Source of the DNA: Hevea brasiliensis
Lineage: Eukaryota > Streptophyta > Magnoliopsida > Malpighiales > Euphorbiaceae
NCBI RefSeq assembly: GCF_030052815.1
Contig: NC_079501.1
Span: 91,846,759 to 91,910,758, forward strand
Reading direction: 5' to 3'
Length of the DNA stretch: 64,000 nucleotides
The notes under the pieces were generated by a model. It was not told where the DNA came from. It saw only the letters and a program-made list of their open reading frames with translations, and ran no database searches. The first letter of the stretch is position 1. Every line of letters begins with the position of its first letter. The translations under genes and the position numbers were made by a program. Positions 10,395 to 21,202 of this stretch are shown in pieces.

Positions 10395-13025
10395 TGTAAC
10401 ACCCCAAATTTTTAAATTTATTATTTTGTGAGGAATATTAATATTTTAATTTTATTTAAATTTTAGGAAATTATTTGAAATTTTTCGGATTTTCAAAATT
10501 GGGTTTGATTTCTAGAAAATATAAAACTTTGATAATTTTTAGAAATTAATTTAAAGACCATGTGGTTAAACTAAAAATATATTTGGAGTCTACGAATTTT
10601 TCTGAGTTTTCTAGAATTTTTTTCGAAATTTTTGGGCCTTGTTTTTTGTCCCAAGGCAGAGTAAAAATTCAATTTCCGGTACCCTGAATCGAACTGGCCA
10701 AATCAAACCGGACCGGATCGGACCGACCGAATCGGGCCAGCTTCTTCTTCTTCTTTTTCTTCCCTCTCGCGTTTCCTCTTCTCCTCTCTCTCTCCCGTTT
10801 TCTCTCTCCTCCCTCACCCCCAGGCCGCGCCGCCACCTCCCCAGCCTCCCCACCTCGCCGGCGCGCCGCCCCAGTGCCTCCTCATGGCCGGCCGTCGTCC
10901 CAGGTAGCCGGAAAACGCGCACGAACGCCTCCCCTGTGCGCGAGCGACGCTTCACCTTCCCGGCCGAAATTCGGCCACCGATTGGGCCGAGTCTTGTGTC
11001 AAACACCATCTACACCTCGAGAGCTTTCCATAGACACCAAAGAACACTAAAATCCATCAAGCGGTTTGTCCAATTTTTATCTTAGAAGTTTTAGCCCATT
11101 TTGACTTTTAGACTAGATTTCTCACAAACTGTGAACCCCACGAGAAAATCGAGAGTACCAGAGCGCTCCACTCGTTGAGAGCTTCGCGGCAATATAAATT
11201 TCAAAATTTTTCAACACTGTTTTTCGGTGGGTCCTATGGAACTTCGTAGTATTTTTCTGAGTATTAAATGAGCTTAGAAAATTCCGTAAAAATTATATAC
11301 TAACCCTCATGTCGTGGGCTTCGTGTAGGTACATTCAATTAGCGGAAATCCGACAGTTATCCAGGTCTGTGAATTTCTGGCAAGACAGACCAGCTACCGA
11401 AAAAGTCTCCGAATTGGATCGAGATTTTGGCTACCCCACCATTTTCAGACTTCCCGAGCGCGTCTTCGGAGTCGGAATAGGCATAGGTAAACCCGAACCT
11501 TGCTTTTTCGTAATTTTCTAGTGCTTAAATGGGATTAAAAATCCATAAAATATTCTTGGTAGCTCAGAAAATTATGATTCTTTTTGCAATAGCCTAGTAA
11601 TATTGCTAAGGACAGCGGGGCAAAGTTTTAGAATTTTTAGAGTTTATTTGGGTAGTTTTGCAAAAAGAGTCAATTATAAGGACTAAACTGTAATTTTACA
11701 TATTATAATTGATGACTGTTTGGATGGACCCAGGAGGGGCTGTGTGATATGATTGAGTTGTGGGTGTATGGTTGGTAGATATAGAAGTGTGTTTTAAACC
11801 CATTTGCAAGTTGGGTAGGTCCTAGGTATATTCTGTTAGATTTTCGGCACGACTTAGGACGTATTTGATCTTTTCTTGGTTTGTATTGAGTCAATTATAT
11901 TAAATAATTGTAATAAAATTATCAGATGAGTCGAGACAACCTTCTTCCTCCGCCCAACCACTACAGTGACTGCTGTCAAGTCTATGAGTAAAATATTAAT
12001 TTTAATTATAATTTCGATATTATTATATGTTCAAGCATGCCCATGCATCACTTATATGTATATGTCTATGTAGTTAAACTCTAGGCATGATTTATATTGC
12101 ATTCACAATTGTTAAAGTGCCATGGATGTGTTTGTGGTAATTTGGAGCAGTGTGCGTGTGTTTGAGTGCGTGTAGTATAGTGTTGGATATGGATAGGACG
12201 GGTAGACACGGCTTGAGATTTTCGCTGGGACCCGGTCCTTCGGGGTAGACACGGCTTGAGCTCTTCGCTGGGACCCCGATTTGGTTTATTAAGCGAAAGT
12301 CCGGCTTGAGTTCTTCACTGGCACAGGTTGGATTAAAGAGAGCTGTATAGGGGATCAGCTCTCATATATTTTATGATTTGACATTACTAGATGTGTGAGT
12401 ACTCCAAATTATCTTTTTGCTGTTATGATATGAAAATATTACTGATGTTGCATTTCACTCTACATGGTGCATTAGCTTTTGATAGTTATAGAGATTATGG
12501 TTAAAATTGATATTTTACTCTCTGAGTCGAACGCTCACTCTTGTTCATTATTTTTCAGGCTACAAGAGGATTTTAGTTGTGGTTAACCTGCTTTTCTCCT
12601 TCGCAGGTTGTGTATTAATGTTTGTACAATTCTATTAACTCCTAGAATTTTGTTAGAAATATTTATTTGATTTGGGTCTGTAATATAATTATCATGTTGG
12701 ACCTCTAAACTTATTATTATATGCATGATTGATGGACTGGATGAGGGAGCTGAGCTCCCATTTATTTTTATGACATTTGAGTATGTGAAGGGTGAGCTGA
12801 GCTCCCCAGTTGATTATATATTGTGTTTACAGGTCCGGTGAGTCAAAAACTCCCCGTTGAAAGGTCCACTTTACGGCTAAACTCTGTCCGGTTGAATTCT
12901 TGAAATTGAGCCCCAAATGGGCCTTAGAGTTGGGTTAAGGAATAGTTAGGCTTACTACGGGCCTCGGGGGCTTTAGGCTGGCCCAGGTCCTAGTGCCGGT
13001 CCAGCCCATAGGTTGGGTCGTGACA
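10395..13025 (+). mobile_element. solo LTR of the outer chromovirus family
   Basis: A 2631-bp sequence beginning TGTAACACCCCAAA and ending GGTTGGGTCGTGACA. It is clearly homologous, in inverted orientation, to the LTRs at 18570-21140 and 37079-41048. It is flanked by the 5-bp direct repeat CACTA (10390-10394 and 13026-13030). No internal retroelement sequence is present, so it is a solo LTR, presumably from recombination between two LTRs. Inside, at about 12203-12330, lie three diverged copies of a roughly 50-bp unit containing GGTAGACACGGCTTGAG. The open frames at 10611-11085 are translations of GC-rich LTR sequence, not genes. Confidence 0.9.
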
Positions 13026-14728
13026 CACTACAAGAAATTTTAAAAATAACTATGAAAATTACTCACCACAGAATTTCATTAGTAATTTATTAACGATTTA
13101 CCAATGCTTTATAGATGAAAAAGAGAAATAAAATTTAAACTAATTTATACCGAGGAATTTATTGACCGATTATCGACAAGCCTTTTACCGACGATACAAT
13201 TTCGTAGGTAAAAGTGCCACTTAATATTGTCAGCAAAATTAGCGACTAAATAAAAAAATACCAATGAAAAGATTCATTAGTAATTACCGACTAATTGATA
13301 TTTAATCGATAATATTAAAAAGAAAATAAAAAAAAACTTAAAAAATTTTACGTACAAAAATTTTTCGTCGGTAATTACCAACGAACTCATTTTATTGCAG
13401 GGAATATTAAAAAGAAAATAAAAAATAAAATTTTAAATTAAATACCTATAAAATTTTTTCATCGGTAATTACAAACGAACTATATTTAGTTGGTAATACT
13501 AAGAAAAAAAATAGAAAAGAAAAATTTTTAAAAGTTTAAAAAATTTTACCTACAAAAATTTTTTGTTGGTAATTACTAACGAAAAATATTTAGTCGGTAA
13601 AGGAAAAATTTTAAAAAACTTAAAAAATTTTACCTATGAAAATTTTTCATCGGTAATTACCAACGAACACATTTTTTGTAGGTAATATTAAAAAGAAAAT
13701 AAAAAATAAAATTTTCAAATAAATACTTACAAAAATTTTTCGTTGGTAATTACCAATGAACCATATTTAGTATATAATACTAAGAAAAAATAGAAAAGAA
13801 AAATTTTAAAAAGATTAAAAAAATTTACCTACGAAAAATTTTTATCAGTAATTACCAACAAACTTATTTTTTCTAAGTAATATTAAAAAGAAAATAAAAA
13901 ATAAAATTTTAAAATAAATACCTACAAAAAATTTTTCATCGGTAATTACCAACGAACTCGATTTTGTCGGTAATTCGTCGATAAATAACAAAAAATATGA
14001 AATTATCATATCTTTTGTGAATATATAGGAGATGAGTAAATTTATCTGTAAAAGGAAAATCACTCCCCAATATAGGGCAATTGTGGCATAGCCACTATGA
14101 GGAGCCTACTTTGAGCCCTACTAGTAATTTTTTTAAATCATTTAAATCTTAAAAAATTTAAAAATAATTTTACATTTAAATTAAAATGATTAATATTTAA
14201 TATTTAATTTAAAAATAATAACAAATTTTAAAAATTAAAAGTGAATTAAAAATTAAACTAAATTAAAGTTTTAAATTAAATTAAATTGAAAATTTTAAAT
14301 TAAATTAAATTTAAAAGTTAATTTAAATTAAAAATTAAATTAAAAAATTAAATTAAGTTAAAAAGTAAAAAATTAAATTAAAAAATATGAAATAAAAAAT
14401 TAGCAATGAAAAGTTGTTATTGGTAATTATCTACGATAATTTATTGTCATCGATAATTACCAATGAAAAATATTATCGGTAAATAGTCGATAATTTATAA
14501 GCGCACAATCTCCCATGAAATTATTTACAAAAAAAATCTTAATTTACCTACTAAATAATTCATCGGTCAATTTAGCAACAATATTTTTTCGTTGATAAAA
14601 ATTACCTACGCTAGAATTTATGAATGAAAAATTTTCATTAGTAATCAGTCGATAATCCTGCTTACTAATAAAATATAGATATATTTGATCAGAAATTTTC
14701 GTAACTATTTTTTCAATTTCTTGTAGTG
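13026..14728. mobile_element. non-autonomous CACTA (En/Spm-type) transposon
   Basis: The left end CACTACAAGAAATT and the right end AATTTCTTGTAGTG form a terminal inverted repeat, and similarity continues inward for about 38 bases. The 3-bp target duplication is AAA: right flank 14729-14731 and left flank 10387-10389, next to the CACTA copy at 10390-10394, because the solo LTR inserted into the first five bases of this element. The interior has no transposase frame. It contains at least seven copies, spaced about 85-105 bp, of a motif like TCGGTAATTACCAACGAA (near 13370, 13463, 13568, 13653, 13745, 13846 and 13940). Confidence 0.85.
13346..13980. repeat. array of about 95-bp repeats inside the CACTA element
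   Basis: Each unit combines a GGTAATTACC palindrome within TCGGTAATTACCAACGAA, a stretch like TAATATTAAAAAGAAAAT, and AAATTTTACCTAC(A/G)AAAA. These are probably subterminal transposase-binding repeats that have expanded. They are not CRISPR: units are AT-rich and diverged, and the sequence between motifs is repeated as well. Confidence 0.75.
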
Positions 14729-14731
14729 AAA

Positions 14732-15067
14732 TCAATGAGGGACTAAAGTATTAATAATGAAAAATTTAAGAACAAAAATTTTTATAATGATAAAATTCGA
14801 GAACAAAATTCATGATCATAACAAATATTAAAATATTTTCACTCTTCATAAAAAATAAAAATTAAAAAAATAAATAGAGAAACAAAAATAAAACCAAAAC
14901 TTCAAAATATTTTATTTATTTTCTAAAATTAAAATTAAGAGACTTAAATATTAATTATCGCATAACACAAGAATAAAAAAGTAACTTACCCTTTCATATA
15001 TATATATATATACACACACACACTGACTTCGTATATAAACTTGCAAAAGCATAAATACACCAACTTG
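14732..15067 (+). repeat. tandem duplication copy A, right part
   Basis: Continuation of 10137-10389 on the far side of the CACTA insertion. It matches 15355-15622, for example GGGACTAAAGTATTAATAATG against GAGACTAAAGTGTTAATAATG. It ends in a short AT/AC run and the sequence CTGACTTCGTATATAAAC. Confidence 0.65.
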
Positions 15068-15522
15068 TAAGAATATAAATAGCAGTTTACATTTTAATTA
15101 GACCATTACAGTGATAAATTTAATTTTTTAAAATAATATTAAAAGAGAATGTTTTTAGTCTTGATGTAAATAATTTAACTTTAATTAAATTAAAGGGATA
15201 TGATGAATTTAATATAGGGTAAATTATTCTTTATTTCAATATTATGTCATAATTATCACTTAAGTAGTCAGAAAGCATTATCAAATTTTAGTTTTGTAAT
15301 ACACTTTTATTTGTTATTTTTATTAATTTAGCAGTTAATAAGAGTCGAAAAAAGGTCACCGAGAGACTAAAGTGTTAATAATGGCAAAAATTTAAAGATA
15401 AAAATTTTTATAATGATAAAATTTAAGAACAAAATAATAATTTATGATCATGAGAAATATTAACATATTTTCACTCTTCATTAATTACCGCAAAATACAA
15501 GAATGAAAAAAGTAATTTACCC

Positions 15523-15579
<57 letters not shown>

Positions 15580-15622
15580 CTGACTTTGTATATAAATTTG
15601 TAAAACCATATATGTACCAATC
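15068..15622 (+). repeat. tandem duplication copy B, uninterrupted
   Basis: Direct repeat of the unit split at 10137-10389 and 14732-15067. It lacks the CACTA element and so preserves the empty target site around 15345-15365. It contains an (AT)n microsatellite at 15527-15576. Confidence 0.65.
15527..15576. repeat. (AT)n microsatellite
   Basis: About 25 AT dinucleotides within tandem copy B. Confidence 0.95.
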
Positions 15623-16859
15623 GGGGAGTAAGGGGGACATTGGGCTATCCTGAAATTTTAAAAATTTTTAAGGATTTAATGGTAATTTTTCAAAATTTTT
15701 TTTTTCATTTTTATATTAAATTTTGATGAGTATTGGACCTTAAGGGTTTTAAAAACTTTAACTGAATATAATAGTAATTTTATATAAATTTTGTTTTATA
15801 GTTATGAAATAGTTATCATTATTAGTTATTCAATCCCTTCAATCAACACGTAAATAAGTAATTTATTAACAAATTATATATTTTAATTGGGTCCTTCTAA
15901 TCAAAATTATAGCTCCGTCACTGACACCGGTTAATCTTATGTCCATCATTAAATGTACTTAGTAGTCTCTCTTCACAAATTTGTAGGATACAACAGAAGA
16001 CATGAACAAGTAATTATAAATTAATCACAAATAGAAACTCAAAGTTTAGGCACAAGCAAGTGTATGCGTGTAGGGCTGCGACTACAGCTCCACAGAGACC
16101 AGAGTGAGATGGATTTCATGCATATGTATTGAGGAATTACTAGGCCAATCTGATAACCAAAATGGATGCACATAAAGACATGTCTCTTATTGGTAGTGGG
16201 AGAATGTTGGGGTCCCATATCTAACTGAACTTGTCTGCAGAGGAAGAGATACCGCATACGTAGCATCATTGAAAAATACATATTATCTGTAATAATAACA
16301 TTGGTGGGTGCCTAGCTTTGTTATTCATTGCATATAGTATTTAGGTTATTCATCACTGGATTTATATGTTGCATTTTCGCCATCCCAAGCAATATTACAG
16401 TTGATCGGAATTTTTTTTATGATCCCACATGGCCAAGAAACAATATTGGTGAGAGGTTAACAAGTCCTTAGGTACTCTTTCTTTGCAAGTCGATTTTCAA
16501 GAGTGAGTTCTACCTTGATGGCCTATCCTCATGTGGTGCAACCTTAGCGATTCGTGATGCTCAACAAGTCAAAGAGATTCGACGCTCAGAATGATGGCCC
16601 ATAGAGTCATAGCTCGCAGAGAATTAACTAGCCTTCTCACAATTAAGAATTGACTTAAACTTCTTTAGAATAAATCATTTATAAGAAAAAAAATTCAATT
16701 AAATTCTCCTATAATCATATTTGATTTTTATTTCTTTTAAAATGAATTTTTTTTTAAAGTTAAAAAATTTGAATTCATTCATTCCAAATATAAGAATTAA
16801 ATAAAAAATTAATTGAATTGAATTATTGAAAAATTATAGTTTTTAACAAGTGATTAGTG
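15623..16859. other. intergenic DNA
   Basis: No supported gene. The minus-strand frame at 16039-16281 (80 aa) has no motif I recognise. Around 16495-16640 a plus-strand reading faintly recalls an RNase H-like retroelement domain, but it is too degraded to call. Confidence 0.5.
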
Positions 16860-18569
16860 CAGGTTTTTGCTATAGTGTCTTCTTCTTCCTTCTCCTTGGC
16901 CTAGTGAGGGTCAAGTTCATCCTTCACCACATTAATATTCACTTTCCAAATCCTTAGGCTTGATGCCCCCAATAAGGTATTACCATCAACTTGTGAAGTT
17001 TGGAATATTATTGTACACACCAAGAGCATTAAGAATATAGGAAATTGGACACAAATATTCAACTTTTCCATGTTTATAAAAAATTGAATCCATGCTTTTA
17101 TGTGAAGGAGCACCCAATAATTCCTCATGAAGTTTATGATTGTTGGCCTAAGTAAAGTTTAATTTGGAGTGCCATTTATCATTACTGTTATAAAGATCAA
17201 AGGCTCCAAACTTCAGAGTTGTATGAAAAAAATAAGCACAAGGACTTGCACCCATGATAGTAGCTACACTAGAGGTTGCACTTTCTTCATCAAAGACAAT
17301 CTCTCCTTTTTCTCATGCAATTCCATAATCTTATCCTTTGGGACAAAACACTTGTGAACAAGATGCTTCATCAAACAATGTACTTGCAATTCTTTGGTTC
17401 ATTCACTCAATTAGCTTCCTCAAGGCATTTCATCTTAGGCTATGTTTGGATTGGAGAAAAATAAGGGAGGAAGGAAAATTATGAAGAAAAATAAACATAT
17501 TCTCTCTTCTCTTGTTTGGGAAGGAGGAAAAATTGAAAAGAGTGGAAAATAAAGGTGGAAAATAACAAATGCATTTACTATTCACTTTCACTCCATTTTG
17601 GAGAGAAAGTAGGTGGAAAAATTATAAAATTATTTTTTTATCCCTATAATTATTTATTTTAATTTCGAATAAAAAGGATAAAATGAATATTTTATTACTT
17701 AAAAAGTTATTTTTTCTCCTTATTTTCCTCCCTAATATCCAAACAAGGAAAGGAAAATAACTTTTACGTTATTTTTATTTTGTTTCCTTATTTTCCCTCT
17801 TTTATTTTCCTTCCTCTCTAATAAAGTTCCCAAACATAGTGTTAAGAAACTCAATGAGGTTTGCTTTAAACAAGTCTTTTAACATTTTTAGTGCATCGGA
17901 ATCATGGAATGGATACTCGCTCTCTTTCCTTTCTATTAAAGTGCTTTTCTTTTTGTCTTGTCTTCAAGCAGAAGTTGATTTGCTTCTTGTTTCTTCTCAA
18001 ACATTTTAGAGAACTTGATTGTTTTAGTACTCGACCATAAACTTGATTGTGAATTCAATCATGTTGACAACCTGGCAGGTGTCAAATAAGTGATTGAGGA
18101 ACTTATGCTTCAATTGATATCAACTATCAATGGTGCCTAGCTCTAAGTTTGTGTACCAATGAAAGGCATTTCTTTTAATTATCAAACAAACCGCTTGACC
18201 ATGAGAATACCTTCAATGTCAGCATTGTTACGAGTCTCCACAAAGTGAGCTACATGCTCTCTAAGGTTGCCTTTACTATCAAATTATTTAAACTTTAATA
18301 TTGGTTAATGGGAAATTCTTACCTCATAGATCGAAGACGTGAACATATGGAATCCATTTATTTAATAGATAATTCTCATGATACATTTTGTGTGTTGAGC
18401 TTATCGTAAATCATATTTAGACAAGAAAAATCATTTAGTTGATGTTTACAGACAACTTTATGAGGTCAAATCCTTTAGGGGTGCAGCTTGATGTACGTAT
18501 ACATCGACTCCATCTTTGATGGCCTCTTTGATAAAATACTTCAACCGGCTAGCAAAGATGGAACCATCA
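16860..18569 (-). pseudogene. decayed Ty3/gypsy gag relic
   Basis: On the minus strand, roughly 18300 down to 17870, the translation in shifting frames gives REHVAHFVETRNNADIEG, MVKRFV and NAFHWYTNLELGTIDS. This is the conserved gag (retrotrans_gag) pattern of Ty3/gypsy elements, broken by stops. The flanking minus-strand stretches are probably the rest of the same relic. A MITE is inserted at 17438-17841, and the outer chromovirus later inserted at 18570. Gag-like sequence may resume for a short distance beyond 41053. Extents are approximate. Confidence 0.55.
17438..17841. mobile_element. Tourist-like MITE
   Basis: A 404-bp element with inverted ends, GGCTATGTTTGG on the left and CCAAACATAGTG on the right, flanked by TTA (17435-17437 and 17842-17844). 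Both arms are rich in GGAGGAAGGAAAAT/ATTTTCCTTCC motifs. It lies within the gag relic and has no coding capacity. Confidence 0.65.
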
Positions 18570-21140
18570 TGTCACGGCCCAACCTATGGGCCGGACCGGC
18601 ACTAGGACCTGAGCCAGCCTAAAGCCCCCGAGGCCCGTAGTAAGCCTAACTATTCACTTAACCCAACTCTAAGGCCCATTTGGGCCCAATTTCAAGAAAT
18701 CAACCGGACGGAGTCCGGCCATAAAGTGGACCTTTCAACGGGGAGTTTTTGACTCACCCGACCTGTAAACAAAATATAACATCAATTGGGGAGCTCAGCT
18801 CCCTCATCCAATCCATCAATCATGCATAGAATATTTTTATAGGTCCACATAACAATTATATTACAGACCCGAATCATTTAAATATTTCTAACACATGCGG
18901 AAAATCTAGGAGTAAATAAACTTACACAAATATTGAATAACAACCTGCGAAGAAGAAAAGCAGGTTAACCACAATAAAATCCTCCTGTAGCCTGAAAAAA
19001 ATATTGAACAGGAGTGAGCGTTCGACTCAGAGAGTAAAATATCAATTTTAACCATAATCTCTATAACTATCTAGAACTAGTGCAACCTGTAGAGTGAAAT
19101 GCAGCATTAGCAATAAATTCACATCATAACATCAAAAAGGTAATTTGGAGCACTCACACACCCAGTAACATCAATCATAATATATATGGGAGCTAATCCC
19201 TATCTGACTCTCTTAATTCCAATTGTGCGTGAAGAACTCACTTTCGGACTTTCACTTAATAACCAAATCGGGTCCCTGAAGAACTCAAGCCGTGTCTACC
19301 CCAAGGACCGGTCCCTGAAGATCTCAAGCCGTGTCTACCCGTCCTATCCATAGTCCACACCACATCACACGCACGCCAACACACACACACTGCTCCAAAT
19401 TACCACAGCAACATACATGGCACTTTCACAGTTATGAATGCAACATAAATCGTGCCTAACGTTTATCTACATAGATATATGCATATAAGTGATGCATGGG
19501 CATGCTTGAACATATAATAATAGTGAAATTACAATTAAAATTAACATTTTACTCACAAACTTGACGATGGTCACTGAGGCGGCTGGGCGGAGGAAGAAGG
19601 TTGTCCCGGCTCACCTGACAATTACATTACAATTTTTAATATAAATGACTCGATACAATCAAGAAAAGACCAAATACGTCCTAAGTCGTGTCGAAAATCC
19701 GGCAGAGTCTCCCCTATACCTAGGACCTACCCAACCTGCAAAAGGGCTCAAAACACACTTCTATATTCACAATCCATATATCCACAACTCAATCACATCA
19801 CACAGCCCCTCCTGGGCCCATCAAATCAGTCATCCATCACAATATATAAAATTTCAATTTAGTCCTTATAATTAATCATTTTTGCAAAAACTGCCCAAAC
19901 AAGCTCTAAAAATTCTAAAACTTTGCCCCGCGGTCCTTAGCAATATTACTAGGCTATTGCAAAAAGAATCATAATTTTCTGAGCTACCACGAATATTTTA
20001 TGGATTTTTAATCCTAGTTAAGCAATAGAAAATTACGAAAAAAACAAGGTTCGGGTTTACCTTTGCCAATTCTGACTTCGAGAACGCGCTCAGGACGTCT
20101 GACAATGGGGGGGTAGCCAAAACCTTGGTCCAATTCGGAGACTTTTCCAGAATGCATTCTGCTCGAAATTTGCGGACACTGGTCAATCGTCCGAATTTCT
20201 GCGAATTGAGGATACCGACACGAAGCCCACAACACGGGGGTTAGTACATAAATTTTTCAGAATTTTCTAAGCTCATTTAATGCTCGAAAAGACACTGCGA
20301 AGTTTCATGGGACCCACCGAAAAACGGTGTCGGAAAATTTTGAAATTTATGTCGCCGCGAAGCTCTCGACGAGTGGAGCGCTCTGGTACTCTCGGTTTTC
20401 TCGTGGGATTCACGGTTTGTGAGAAATCTAGCCCGAAAGTCAAAATGGGCTAAAACTTTTCGGGCAAAAATTGGACAAACTGCTTGATGGATTTCGGTGT
20501 TCTTGGTGTCTATGGAAAGCTCTCGTCGAGTAGATGATTTTAGACACAAGACTCGGTCCAATTGGTGGCCGGATCGACCGGATTTGGGCCGGGAAGTTGA
20601 AACGTCGTCTTGGCTGCGCGTCCCTTGAGTTTTCCGTCGTTCAGTGGCGGCCGGCGTGGGGAGGACCGAGGTGAGGCCGGCGAGTGGGAAGGCGGGGAGG
20701 CGGCGCGGCAAGGGGAGGAGGGAGGAGAGAGAAAAGAGAGAGAGAAGGGAGAGAGGTCGACGCGCGCGGGAGGAAGAAGGAAGAAAAAGAAAAGGCCGGT
20801 CCGATTCGACCGGTCCAATCCGGTCCGGTTCGATTCGGCCGGTCTGATTCAGGATACAAAATTTTGAATTTTTACTCTGACTCGGGACCGAAAATGAGGT
20901 CCAAAAATTTCGAAAAAATTCTAGAAAACTCAGAAAAATTCGTAGACTCCAAATATATTTTTAGTTTTGCCACGTGGTCTTTAAATAAATTTTTAAAAAT
21001 CATCAAAGTTTATATTTTCGGAAAATCGAACCCGATTTTTAAAATCCGAAAAATCTCAAATAATTTCTTAAAATTTAAATAAAATTAAAATACCAAAAAT
21101 ACTCATAAAATAATAAAATCTAAAATTTTGGGGTGTTACA
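18570..21140 (-). repeat. 3' LTR of the outer chromovirus
   Basis: A 2571-bp LTR with TG...CA ends. It matches the right LTR (37079-41048 without its hAT insert) and the solo LTR at 10395-13025. It lacks a 45-bp segment present at about 37310-37355 of its partner. The segment is bounded by GGGAGCTCAGCT repeats, so it was probably lost by recombination or slippage. The GC-rich end (20560-20850) gives several spurious open frames. Confidence 0.92.
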
Positions 21141-21155
21141 TTCTTCCCCCCTTAC
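21141..21155 (-). other. polypurine tract of the outer chromovirus
   Basis: On the minus strand GTAAGGGGGGAAGAA lies directly before the 3' LTR, the position used to prime plus-strand DNA synthesis. Confidence 0.8.
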
Positions 21156-21202
21156 AGAAAATTCGTCCTCGAATTTTACACAAGGCAGAATAAAGCACAT
21201 GA

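Noticed and set aside
10611..11085. Pair of overlapping 132- and 148-aa frames
   Set aside because: They lie in the GC-rich part of the solo LTR, and equivalent frames appear in the other LTRs at 20540-20870 and 40308-40990. Long frames on both strands reflect GC-rich repeats, not genes.
13346..13980. CRISPR-like regular repeat array
   Set aside because: Units are diverged, the sequence between the motifs is itself repeated, and the array lies inside a CACTA transposon in a plant genome.
16039..16281. 80-aa minus-strand frame as a small gene
   Set aside because: It shows no family motif, signal or neighbouring exon, and its length is within chance expectation.
16495..16640. RNase H-like retroelement fragment
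   Set aside because: A phrase resembling a degraded RNase H motif can be read, but the catalytic pattern is not clear and frames are broken at once.
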